From assembly GCA_905221605.1 (NCBI GenBank), contig CAJNDS010000442.1, forward strand, positions 1 through 64,000: a stretch of 64,000 nt of DNA, in the 5' to 3' direction. The translations under genes were made by a program, and so were the position numbers. The DNA is from Symbiodinium natans (lineage: Eukaryota > Sar > Dinophyceae > Suessiales > Symbiodiniaceae). Under the pieces are notes generated by a model. That model had not been told where the DNA came from. It did not search any database and was given only the letters and a program-made list of their open reading frames with translations. This document shows, in pieces, positions 22,041-31,896 of this stretch (its first letter is position 1; every line of letters begins with the position of its first letter).

Positions 22041-24705
22041 GGGATGCCGCGCCGCCAGGCAGCCGGCAGCCACGGAGCTGTGCGAGCACGCCGGGCATCG
22101 CTTGCGGAACAAAGACACTTGCTGGACAAACGTGGACAAACGTTGACTGAAAAGCTAACCTGCGCGTACGACTAGCTGGTGATTTTCGCAAGCTAGGGTG
22201 CTCAAGCACAACGGATGCAACCTTCGAACACTGGGACATCTGATGCCCGGAATTGCATAGCAGACGTCGGCTTGGCAAAGGATGCTGTGTCATACCGTCT
22301 GGTGTATTTCATGGAAGTGATGTTTTGTGCCATTTGTGCAATGCCTTACCTCTCTGGGCAGTGGAAAGGCACATGTTTGGGACGTGAAGCAGTACATCTC
22401 TGCATTTTGCTCCGCTCAAGAAGCTGCCGCAAGCTGCCAGTGCGATTTCGGCTCAGAATCCTGACTCACTTGATGGCCAAAGGATGACGAATACATCCAC
22501 AAACCCAACAGCCGGTCAGGAATTAGCGGAAGATCGGGTTTACCCATCACGGTGACACAGTGCGGCGTATACTAGTCGACAACCCGGCCTCAAACATCCG
22601 AGTGACAAAAGCCATCCTGGAGAGTGTCTCTCACGTAACTTGATGCTGTCTCATGCCTGTGCATATATAGACAAAGCTATGTTTCGGTTTTTAAGGTGGT
22701 GTAGAGGAAGCGCTTGCTCGGGGTGCCGTGCAGGGGTCGAGGGTTAGAGGGGGGTTTAAGGCTTGGGGTTTTAAAGGTTAAGTTCGGAGGGGTCCTAGCC
22801 TTACATGGACATTCCCAGATCTTGAGTTGGCAGCCCTAGCCAACGTTCCTGGCCTGCAACCTTGAGCTGGTTGGCATATCTTGCAGCCCCACCCAAAAAG
22901 ACCGCGCAGAATGCCGCAGAATGGTTTGCGGAGCATGCCCATGCCGAAGGTGTTCAGGAAGCTCCCGCGAAGGAGCTTCTCAGATGCCTTGCTACAGCCT
23001 CCAAAGGGATTTCCTGCTGTCCAGACAGCACAGTTCTGCACCTCGCTGCCTTCAGTCTAAGGTTCATCGATTGGAGGTGTGATGTATGACCCATTATGAC
23101 CCGAGCAGCTTCCAAGAACACCGAAGCATACTGCAGCTGCAAAGCATTGCGATTACAGTACTCACTAGCTGTGCTTTGGATACGCTCGAATCAGCGGGCG
23201 TTTGTTGGTGAACCCTATAGACCGACATCGAGTTGAAAGTTGGATTGTCCCGACAACGCAGCTTTGGCCCATGTGCGTGGCTGCTTCTAGTTCTCACAAT
23301 GCTTGTGGCGAGATGTTGGGGCCTGCATTCATTGTAGCAGGCATGTGGGTTCTTGAGCGCATCGGACGTCACAACACGAAGACGAGGTCGGAATAGGTTG
23401 GAGCAGATGCGCTTTTCAAAAGCAATCATGGTTTAGGCAGTGGTTTGGAATGCCAACTCGCCCTCAATCCACAAGCTCTGAAAATTGGGCGTGGAACGGG
23501 AGGTGGCAGGGCCCGGTACGGCCTCTTGGGAAGTCTGCCCGGCGAGCAGAGGAGCTTCAATTCTGCTATGAGCTCACTTGAGCTTATGTAAGCACGCACG
23601 CACGGCACAGCTAGAAAAGCACACTCGTGCACAACGCACTTCACTTCTTTGCGCACAAGTTGCTGGTCAGCTGCGTGACAAAGGCGACAGCCAAAAGATG
23701 TTGTGACCGATGCGACGGGTCCTGCACTCTTGCATGTGGGATCTTGAAGGCGAGGATGAAATCGAAACGACACAATGGCCGAAAAGCACTTCTACGGGCG
23801 AAAGACTGTTGCTTTTTGTCAATGGTTCATAGTGCTGAAAGAAACGACTGGTGTGAGCCTAAATTTTTCCGAAATCCTAATGGGGTGTACTGATTAGCAA
23901 CACCCCCCTGCCCGCCAGAAAAGCTTGGGGAGTGGCCTTATTCGGGACCTTTGCAAGACATTCACGCGTAGATTAAAGCACACCTGACACGACTAAGACA
24001 CAGCAAGCCTCTGCAGCTTCGCCCATGACCGGGGCAGATACTCTGGAGCAATTGCCCGCTGCAAACACGTGAAGATCCTGGTTGTAGCCAACGTAGTGAT
24101 TCTTACAACAAGATTGCAAGCTAGCGAACAACTTGCGAATGTAAAGCACACGACCTACTACCACGATGCAATGTGAGCAGTAAGTGCACATGAAACTTGC
24201 ATTTCTAGGCATATAACGACCAAGGAATGTTGAGTTGGACTCTCCTAGTCAACGATTGATTGCAACTCGAAGCACCGCGAGTATGCACCGCATGCTCAAT
24301 TGCACAAATGACATTGCGAATGAATATCCACACAATGCACTCGACCAACTTCAGCCGGATGCTGCAGGAAACCTGACATGCAGTATGGCGGAGCTCAAAC
24401 TGCAGACAGAGAAGGTACTTTCAGTGTCGCTCACAGGCAGGCAGTCCATCGTCCCTACCGATGTTTGCGAAATGCAAACTCTTTGCAAAAAATGAAAAAA
24501 CATCTTCATCTGCACGGCATTGACGTACAGTTGCAATCGCACAACGAGCCCTACGCCCTGCGATCACAGGTTCAGCATTCGCCGATGTCATGTGCTCACA
24601 ATGCTCCACTATCTCTACTACTCAAATTGGGTCCACTCGTTCCTCTCTATGGAGATTTACCACAGTTTTGTATTGCCGTTTCACGGCGATTCCGCAGGCT
24701 CAACA
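22041..24705. other. Mostly unassigned sequence with a G-rich stretch
   Basis: No gene was recognised. At about 22690-22795 a TTAAGG/GGGG-rich stretch (GGGTTAGAGGGGGGTTTAAGG) resembles the G-rich tracts at 25.9 and 28.1 kb. The 75-codon plus frame at 22862-23089 and the 115-codon minus frame at 23426-23773 have no motif. Confidence 0.35.
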
Positions 24706-24808
24706 TGGCTCAACCAAACCCAAACTACAAGACCTCGCCCAGAGCCGGAAAGCAAAAAGCTTGCCGAAGGTGAGTACAGAAGGCTTGCTAGTTGACGTAT
24801 TCGTTTCA

Positions 24809-24820
24809 TGGTAGCGCAGC
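24809..24820 (+). other. Possible tRNA-primer binding site (LTR relic)
   Basis: TTTCA followed by TGGTAGCGCAGC resembles the LTR end/PBS junctions at 26190, 49165 and 51349. About 100 bp upstream (24706) is TGGCTCAA, similar to the LTR start at 26054. No gag follows, so at most this is a decayed element end. Confidence 0.25.
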
Positions 24821-25104
24821 TACTGGCAAAGGCCAGTAGCTGACCGAAGCAAAGACCCAGCGACAAAGCCCAGAGATTTCGTAACAATGTCGAGAAGGTA
24901 ATGGAGCAGAGACATTGGTAACAGCTAACAGAAGCACCAAATAGCTTGCTGATGATTGTTTGGCAAAAAAGAAGCTAATTGGAAAATCACCTACGGGAAA
25001 AAAGTGGGTTGGTCAAAGAGACCGATTGCCAAGCACATGATCGGTTTGAGCAGTTGATGCGAGGCCTTGGTAACGCTACAAAAGAATGAACTGCTATTGC
25101 ACTG

Positions 25105-25470
25105 TTGCACACACAACCGCACGCAAAGGACATTGGATGCGACCAAGCACCGCAAGGACCGAGGATGATAAACTCCCTTCGCGTCTACTCCGGGGGCTAC
25201 ATGCTCCCGTGCTTGTTCGACATGGAGCGTTGGGTTGCGTGGAAGCCAGGCGAGCAAACAAGTGAATGGGGGGGGATATGGACCCTTGTGAAACACTGGG
25301 GCGTGTCAGTGTACCACCAATGGTTCCGTGATTTTAAGAATCACTGGTTGGATCACGAGTGGTTGTTCAAGAGGTTCTCTAGTGAGTGCCCAAGCTTGGC
25401 TTCCCACCTCCCCAGCATGGGAATTACGGACACCAATGGGGTCTTCAGTCCCAGGAGGCCTCAAAATTAG
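25105..25470 (+). CDS. Open frame of unknown function, Trp-rich
   Basis: A 121-codon frame has an unusual density of tryptophan (MERWVAWKPG, WGGIWTLVKHWG, YHQWFRDFKNHW) and looks more protein-like than its neighbours. No family was recognised. There is no clear start context or neighbour on the same strand. It could be one exon, or chance in GC-rich DNA. Confidence 0.25.
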   Translation: MHTQPHAKDIGCDQAPQGPRMINSLRVYSGGYMLPCLFDMERWVAWKPGEQTSEWGGIWTLVKHWGVSVYHQWFRDFKNHWLDHEWLFKRFSSECPSLASHLPSMGITDTNGVFSPRRPQN

Positions 25471-25889
25471 GGAGTGGTCTCCAGCCCTTTCCGTGCTAGG
25501 GAGTGGTCCCCACCCCTGCTGTTAGGAGTGAGTGGTCCTCCACCCTACAGTGAGCCACCAAGCATATCGCCACCCCGGTAAGGACGTGTAGCAGTAGGAC
25601 CTCCACTGTACATGGTGGCTTTCCCGAGCACCTTGCTCGAAGGGTCAATGGCAATGCTCCATAGGTCTGGAATCGCCTGACATTGCTTGAGCATGTTTCG
25701 ATGGTGATTTGAATCTCAAGGTAGGTGTGGTGTGCATGTACATAGTCACATGCATGGTGTTTGAGCTGTGGTGAAAGTCGTTCGTTTGTCGTTCGAACGT
25801 TGTCCGTTCGTTTTCGCAGCCTAAGTATGTAGGACAATTGTTTCCCTTCGTGGTAAAGTGCCTCTTGCCTAGATAAGTGTAGGCAACTG

Positions 25890-25980
25890 TAGACAGCTGG
25901 GAGGGGGGGCTTAGGGGGGCTAAAGGGGGGGGGGCTTCAATGGGGCTTAAAGGGGGGCTTTAAGGGGGGGCTTTACGTGT
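25890..25980. repeat. G-rich low-complexity tract
   Basis: Runs of 7 to 10 G alternate with CTTAA/CTTTAA words. A similar composition recurs at 28.06-28.45 kb. Confidence 0.8.
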
Positions 25981-26053
25981 TAGGATGATTGCTCAGATCA
26001 CCTTTGTATCCACACAGAGATGCATTGGTCACCAGAGGATTGCTATTGCAACT

Positions 26054-26190
26054 TGGCTCAAGTCGGAAAACATTGAGCTCGAGTGATTGCATCTGTCAGC
26101 AACGTTGGTGCTTGTTGATTGTGCTTGATTGATCTGAGCATCTCTGAGATCACCTGATTGGACAATCTATTTTGACCTTGTAAAATTTCA
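26054..26190 (+). repeat. LTR of an LTR retrotransposon (copia-3)
   Basis: This 137-bp stretch begins TGGCTCAAG, ends CTTGTAAAATTTCA, and abuts a primer-binding-site-like TGGTAGCGAAGC at 26191. It shares its first 9 bases, an internal GAGTGATTGCATC and its last 14 bases (one mismatch just upstream) with the minus-strand stretch at 28466-28591. TG...CA ends and position just before a gag frame support an LTR. Confidence 0.6.
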
Positions 26191-26202
26191 TGGTAGCGAA
26201 GC
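26191..26202 (+). other. Primer binding site of copia-3
   Basis: TGGTAGCGAAGC directly follows the LTR. The first eight bases equal those of the copia-1 and copia-2 sites. This is the type complementary to the 3' end of initiator methionine tRNA (UACCA end), as in Ty1/Copia. Confidence 0.5.
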
Positions 26203-26247
26203 ACTGGACGAAGTCCCAAGGCTCCTTAAAGATTGTCTAGATTCGTG

Positions 26248-26630
26248 ATGGCAGTGTTTGGAAACTTCCAAGGTTTGGGAGGAGAGATTAAATTGTTACC
26301 TCCACCAGTTTTCCACAGTGAGTCAAAGAAGTGGGAGGATTGGAGTTGGCAATTGAAGTCTTATGTCTCCATGTACAAACCAGTAGCTCAGTCATTGATG
26401 GACAGACTTGAAGGCACTTATGATGCATGCATTGACCAGCATTTGGAAGACTTCGAAGTAGCAAACTGCCCAAATCAAAGATTGGTAGATTCAGCAGACA
26501 GTCGCACTATCTCCTTGCACAAATCACAGATGGCCCCGCCAGGTTCAATTGTATGAGCGTTTTGCATTGCCTGATAGGGCCCGGGGAGTGAGTCTCCTGT
26601 GCTCGCATACAGTTCAAGGATCCACTGCCG
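26248..26630 (+). pseudogene. Copia-type gag, N-terminal fragment (copia-3)
   Basis: An ATG 57 bp after the primer binding site opens a frame with PPPVFHSESKKWEDWSWQLK, the characteristic start of dinoflagellate Copia gag (P.F......W..W...F..Y). It runs to about 26556. A second frame then continues with YERFALPDRARGVSLL, matching the later gag helix seen at 10.3 kb. The shift and the missing sequence between them show the gene is broken. After about 26640 the homology stops, and an unrelated retroelement fragment begins before 26.9 kb. Confidence 0.55.
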
Positions 26631-26800
26631 TCTGGCCTGTGCGCTTCGGCGTCTGTGCGGGCACTGGGGAGTTCATGGATGCTTGCGTGGGGTGGCCAGT
26701 CAAGGACCTCGAACCTTTGCTGGAGGGTTGCCGATGACGCTTGCGGAGGCTCCCTGAGACGGCGGAGGGGAAGGCACCCTTTGGCAGCCGTACCCTGCGC

Positions 26801-26830
26801 GCCATCTATCCATCCATCCATCCATCCATT
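26801..26830. repeat. (CATC)n microsatellite
   Basis: CATCTATCCATCCATCCATC: about six tetranucleotide units. Confidence 0.85.
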
Positions 26831-26890
26831 CTTGCAGGGGCTGTTGCTCCGCCGCTTCGATCGTTTTACGGAATATCTACTGGGTGATCG

Positions 26891-27934
26891 ATGCTTCTCG
26901 ATCCAGGTGCTGTCGTCTTCACCCAGCAGTTCTGCGGCCGGCCAGGATCGCCCTGCTCTGCAAGTGCCCTGGAACGTCTTGTTGCTGTACGAGTACGCAA
27001 ATGGGCTATTCGTGCGGCTCACAAAACTGGGACTCCCCTGGGGGACTCGCTCTTGGCTGCCACTCGCAACACCGAACTCAAGGAGGTTCACTTTACATCC
27101 CAGATTGCGCTTGCTAAGCGTCCTCCGCCCGGTGGGCCTCCGGCCCCAAAGTGGCTTAAGACGGGCAAGGGCAAGGACAAGGACGGCAAGGGCAAGGGCA
27201 AAGACAAAGATGGTAAGATCCGCTTCGGGGAGCAGTGGCACGAGCTCGTGTTGTTGACGCCGGATGGCCGTCAATTGTGCTTCGCCTTCAACTCCAAGAA
27301 GGGTTGCACCAACAACGCATGTCAGCACGTTCATGCCTGCCGTATCAAGGGTTGTCAAGGACCACATCCGACGCATCAACATGGTGCCCAGGGGCCCAGG
27401 GCGGCAGCTGACTCTTGGAGGTAACGTCGGGTGTTTCAGAGTTCGTTTTGTTCGACCAGGGCCAAAGTGCGGCCAAAGCCTGTTCGCTCTGAGTTGTTTC
27501 CTTTTGGGTTTCCTTGGCTTTCGGACCAACTTCGTAACTTGGCTTCGCAGGGAAATCGGTTTGTTCAGTTCTCCTTCGACGCTTGCAATGCTGCCTTGGA
27601 CGCTTCCGCTGATTTCCTCTTGGAGCACCCCGAGGACTTGGGCAAAACACGGACAGGCCATGTGCCTGCCTCAATTTGGCAGCTTGCCGAGGCTCTCGCA
27701 CTACAGAGTCATGAGCGTGCGTCCTGCTTTGCCATTTTTCAGTGTGCTTATGGCGCGGACTTCCCCAAGCCCACACGTTTTCTGTCGTCTCTTCCCGCTA
27801 CACGCTGCATGGCCTTTATGGGCCCTCCACGCTTTGACGCTGACGAGCGTTACCTGGGACTGAAGATGTGGAGTCGGAGGTTTTGGCAGCGCAGTGTTTG
27901 GCGGAAGGTACAGTCAATGAGGCCCAGCTGCTGA
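26891..27934 (+). pseudogene. Retroelement fragment: CCCH-like zinc motif and EHPEDLG region
   Basis: Two frames follow each other. The first (26891-27424) has an Ala/Arg-rich start, a Lys/Gly/Asp-rich linker (GKGKDKDGKGKGKDKDG) and a Cys/His cluster CFAFNSKKGC, CQHVHAC, C.GPHPTHQH that fits CCCH-type RNA-binding fingers. The second (27431-27934) has FLLEHPEDLGKTRTG, PASIWQL and FQCAYGADFPKPTRFL. From memory, these blocks recur in dinoflagellate retroelement polyproteins between the gag-like part and RT. I read this as a gag plus pre-RT fragment. It is truncated by the G-rich tract at 28.06 kb, and the frames are offset. Confidence 0.4.
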
Positions 27935-27999
27935 AGCTTTCAAACCTTCTACCCGACGAGGACCGGGTTCGCGACTCCCTTGCGAGGGTCCCAGGACCT

Positions 28000-28281
28000 G
28001 CATCCCGTTACAGTTCGGCGAAGGGGGCTTCGAAGCCTTCGAGCCTTCGAAGCCGAAGGGTCGAAGGGGGGGGGGGGGGGGGGGGGGAGGGGGGGGGGGG
28101 AGGGGGGGGGGGGGGGGGGTGGGGACGGGGGGGGGGGGGGTCTGAAGGCTTCGGGCTTCAAGAGGCTTCGAAGGCTTCGAAGGGTGAGGACGAAGGAGGG
28201 CGAAGACAAAAGACCCAGGGGGGGGGCCTTCGAAGGCTTCGAAGGGTGAGGACGAAGGGGGCTTCGAAGGCTTCGAAGGAC

Positions 28282-28320
<39 letters not shown>

Positions 28321-28440
28321 CGGCGAAGGCTTCTTTGGGTTAAGGCCCCCTTTAAGCTTCCCGTTAAGCTCCGCTGAAGCTCCCCTTCAAAGGGGTCTCT
28401 GCAAAGGGGGTCCCTTCCGGGGGGGGGGGGGGGCAAAGGG
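28000..28440. repeat. Poly-G tracts with GAAGGCTTCGAAG words
   Basis: Runs of G at 28060-28140 (interrupted), 28284-28320 (37 uninterrupted) and 28421-28432 alternate with palindromic words such as GAAGGCTTCGAAGG. Read-through frames give poly-Gly and are not evidence of coding. Such runs are prone to sequencing and assembly error. Confidence 0.85.
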
Positions 28441-28465
28441 TCAAAGCCCTTAAGCCCCCCCTTAA

Positions 28466-28591
28466 TGAAATTTTACAAGATCAATGTTCACAAACTGGCT
28501 TGATCACACAATCCAGAATACACAAGATGCACAGCAAAGTCACTTGATGCAATCACTCACTCAGCAATCTTCTTTGTGCCGCCTTGAGCCA
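28466..28591 (-). repeat. LTR of the copia-3 family, inverted
   Basis: On the minus strand this stretch begins TGGCTCAAGGCGG (28591) and ends CTTGTAAAATTTCA (28466), with an internal GAGTGATTGCATC as in 26054-26190. No primer binding site follows it on the left, where the G-rich tract begins. It is either a solo LTR or part of a rearranged element. Confidence 0.5.
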
Positions 28592-30285
28592 AAGTATCGA
28601 GTCAATGCTCATGTTGAGCAGCCACTGCATCAATGCTTCTCTGGAAGCATGCCAATTGTGACCTTCTATTCTAACACGGTCCCTCAGCAGAGACAATGGT
28701 TGTCTGTGCTGTTCTCAAGTCACAATTCAGATGAGTTCGTAAAACAAAGACTCAATCAACCAACGGAGTATATCGAAAAAATCTCAACTGCAATCGACTA
28801 CGAATCAGCTCAGCAGTGAACAATGCACTCAGAGGCTCGGCTCAATCCTTTTGTTTTGCAAGCGAATCGCAATCGCTTCAAAAGAGAACTTGCAACGAAA
28901 CCTGCAATGTTCTTTTGGCATACCGAATGCTCCAATGCATCCGAATCAATACACCACACGGAGTGGTCCTGAGAAACGGTCAGCAATGTCTCCAATCGGG
29001 GTCCAATGAGCTGCAGCAAACGAAAAAACCACATCGTCACCAATGAAAAGCATCAACTGTAAAACCAATCATTGAAGCAAGAACCAATCAAATGCAATCC
29101 CATCTTTCCAGGCCAGTCAAAATTGTTGGGTGCCAATGCAGTTTATTGCATCTCAATCGACCTTGGTGATCGTCGTGGTGATTCGCAATCTGCTTCCAGC
29201 ATCGTCGGTGATCGTCACTTCTGTGGTGCCAATGCTGTTTCGATTCACAGCATTCCGCTGGCTTGCCAATCTGCAATGATGCTCCAGGCCCTGCCGTGCG
29301 TCCTGCTCCCAATAGGAAGCTGAGCTTTGACGGCAGCGCAATGTGCCGGTGGATGGGCTGTTGCCCGGGGTGGACCCTACCCCAATTGAGACCATCAACC
29401 AGCTCACGCAAAGTGATTGGCGTGTCCAAAACCACCAATGTGCTCATCTCTTCCTGTGTCAAGACAATCTCAGTCTCACCCGGTTGTGGCTCGAGGATCG
29501 TTGCGAATCCGCAGTAGCTTTGGTTGTGCCAATGCTTCAGACCACCAGTGCCATCAGCATTCTTCAATACGACTGGCAATCTTCCAACTGCGTGGTTCAC
29601 ACCCACGATCATCAGGTGCTCATCTCGCAATCAACATCTTCGAAAGACTGTGAGCAATTGATAGGAAAGAATTGGCCTGTTGGCAAGGAAAATCGCTGAC
29701 CAATAGCCTGCCTGTCTCCACCAATCGCATAGCCAGTGTGTTCGGCAATGCAATGAAGCAAGGGAAGGCAACCAATGCATCCGGAATCGTCAGGACCGAT
29801 TCACATGCACAATCCGCCAGTTGCTAATCAGCATCGTGCGAAGACTCAATGGCAGGAAGGCTTGGTTGGCATGCCACAGCCAATCCGGGAAGAAGTTTGT
29901 GATCTGTCCCAATGTCCTTCCACTCTGGGCGTTCATCCTCATCAATCCCCAAGCAATGGCCACTGAGGGGCCACATTCAAGAGGATCGGGCCAACGACTG
30001 GACTTAAGGCAATCCAGTGTCACCAATCGTAGCGGATTGATGTCCAGTGGTTCGAGGAAGTCAGACCCCCAGCGCCAACGCCTTTCTCGATGATCCGCAA
30101 TCTTTTCAATGCATTCTTCGCCCTTGGGACGTCCAGAGCAACGTGTCTTGCAATGGACTGGCAAAGCTGCTCGTCCGGCAGCCAACCAATGGAATCTACA
30201 ATCATTTGCTGAAGGCGGGTGAGTGAAGACTAAGGCAGAAGCCATTCCTGGGCTGGTCCGGGGCAGCCCTGCAGGGAAGGTGTGC
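28592..30285. other. Unassigned, possible minus-strand coding blocks
   Basis: The sequence is unusually rich in CAATG/CCAAT words. The 180-codon minus frame at 29088-29630 (with LTQEEMSTLVVLDTPITLRE) and the minus frame covering about 29820-30200 (with LEPLDINPLRLVTLDCL and LGQITNFFPDWLWHANQ) look protein-like, but I recognise no family. They end where the LINE A 3' terminus begins. Confidence 0.3.
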
Positions 30286-30564
30286 AGCGTAAACTTTTCT
30301 TCAGCAAGCGCGAGAGCGTTACCCAGTGGGTGTCCTTCATGCAAACGAATTCGCCCGGAGCCCCTTTGGGGCGAGACATTGTCTCTCGGGCAGTCGGTCA
30401 CCCTGCTACGGCAAAACCACAGCTCAAAAGCTGGGAATGTGGTGCACCCACAGGCCATCTACAGGGAACTATGTTACAGCTACTCATCAGGAAGAAGTTG
30501 CGACCTCAGCCCTAGGGCTGGGAACTGGATGCCCCCAGAGAAGCAGCCCTGTTTCCACAGCCTC

Positions 30565-31896
30565 CTAGGCCGGGGTGGTGCACAGCCAGCGAACTTCTTC
30601 CCCCAGAGGTCCAAGGGTGTTGCAGATCTGGTCAAAACACGCCTGGGGTGGACCCCTGGAAACTTGCCGAAAGTAGCCCGCATCATGGGGGCAATATTTG
30701 GTAACTACCTTCCAAAAGCCCGTCCATTCCGGCCTCCCTTGGGAGGGGCCCCAATTGTTGGCATCGATGAAGGCCGGAAGGGGAACCGACCTTGCGCCTT
30801 GCGGCCTGTGGCTCAGGTTTGAAATGCCCACATCCTTGGCATCTACCCCACAGGCATACAAGTGCAACAAGGTGGCCAACGTGGCCAGAAGGTAGGAGTG
30901 AACACGGAGACCATTGGCAGCGTTTGCCTGGAGCCACTCACGGGCCTGGCTCTTGCACGTGGTACAGGAACCGATGCAGGCCCGCACCTGGCTCACCTTC
31001 AGGTCCTAGTCCAATCCACATAGAGCCACTGGTGAGGATGGGAGCAAGGAGCCGGGGAAAACGCCGCGCCATATCGATCTCCGGACCGTTTAAGGATGCA
31101 TCATCCGTGAGCTTCAAGACCAACGCCTGAGACAGCTGGTAGCCTACACGGCTTTGTCCCCAGCCCAGGCGCGTGAGAACTCGGGCTTCCACCACAACCT
31201 GCCGAATCGGGTCCCACGTAAGCGTGAGCTCTGGGGGGAGAAAGTGCCGAGGCGAGGTGGGCCGCTTGATGTAGCTTGCTGCTTCACCAGCCGCGTGCAC
31301 ACCCGGGGTAAAGTCTTGAGCTTCTCTACGCATGCGTTGTCGCCGGCCTCAGGGGGACTCCTCAGCCTCAGCGGCTGGGTCTGCAGGGGGCCGGGCCCCG
31401 GACTCCGAGGGGGATCTAGGCCTTGCATGCTGGTTGGTCACGGCTGGACCTAGCCTCCTCTGACCGCCTCCCTGGTGGAGGGGAACGGGTTGAATCACGC
31501 GGAACCGAACGCAAATCCACACCGGACCCTGCTACCTGAGGCCTCCTCCTTCGCGGAGGGGTGGGAGGGGTAGGGCTTCTGTCCACTGAGCGCAAGACCA
31601 GACGAGGGGACGGAGAGCGCCGACGGTCACGCCGAGGAACCGGAGGGGGGGGAGGCGGCCATGCCTTCGCCGCCGGTTGGGCCGAAGAGCTGGAACGCCC
31701 TGGATCCGCCTCCTCAGGGAGGGGTGCCCCTTCCTGCTGGTCGTCTCCCACAGGAAGGCCCTGGTCCATGCGCTGTTGCCTGCGGATGTGAGGTGGGGGT
31801 CGTCGCTTGGAATGCTGGAGGGTCGCCGTAGAGCGCCACGACTTCCCCTCTGCCATTCGTTGGCGCTGCTCGCGCCAAAAGGGGCCACGACCCCAT
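30565..31896 (-). pseudogene. LINE A ORF3 (proline/arginine-rich plus conserved C-terminal domain)
   Basis: The ATG at 31896-31894 overlaps the ORF2 stop by one base (TGATG). The product begins with a short basic segment. A Pro/Arg/Ser-rich region follows (31856-31416 in one frame, including AWPPPPPPVPRRDRRR and SPTPPTPPRRRRP). A more structured domain follows (31333-30938: REAQDFTPGVHAAGEA, GQSRVGYQLSQALVLKLTDD) and then 30996-30565 (REWLQANAANGLRVHSYLL) to a stop at 30565. At least three frame changes separate the parts in this copy, one of which (near 30960) is absent from the LINE B equivalent. I recognise no known family. Position after RNase H is unusual for a LINE. Confidence 0.55.

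Noticed and set aside
22690-22795. Possible telomere-like (TTTAGGG) stretch
   Set aside because: The G-rich words are irregular and no tandem TTTAGGG units occur.
26507-27661. 384-codon open frame on the minus strand
   Set aside because: It lies antisense to a recognisable Copia gag fragment and the CCCH/EHPEDLG fragment. It has no motif and includes the complement of the CATC microsatellite.
28060-28400. Poly-glycine / poly-proline frames across the G runs
   Set aside because: They are produced by the homopolymers and are unlikely to be coding.
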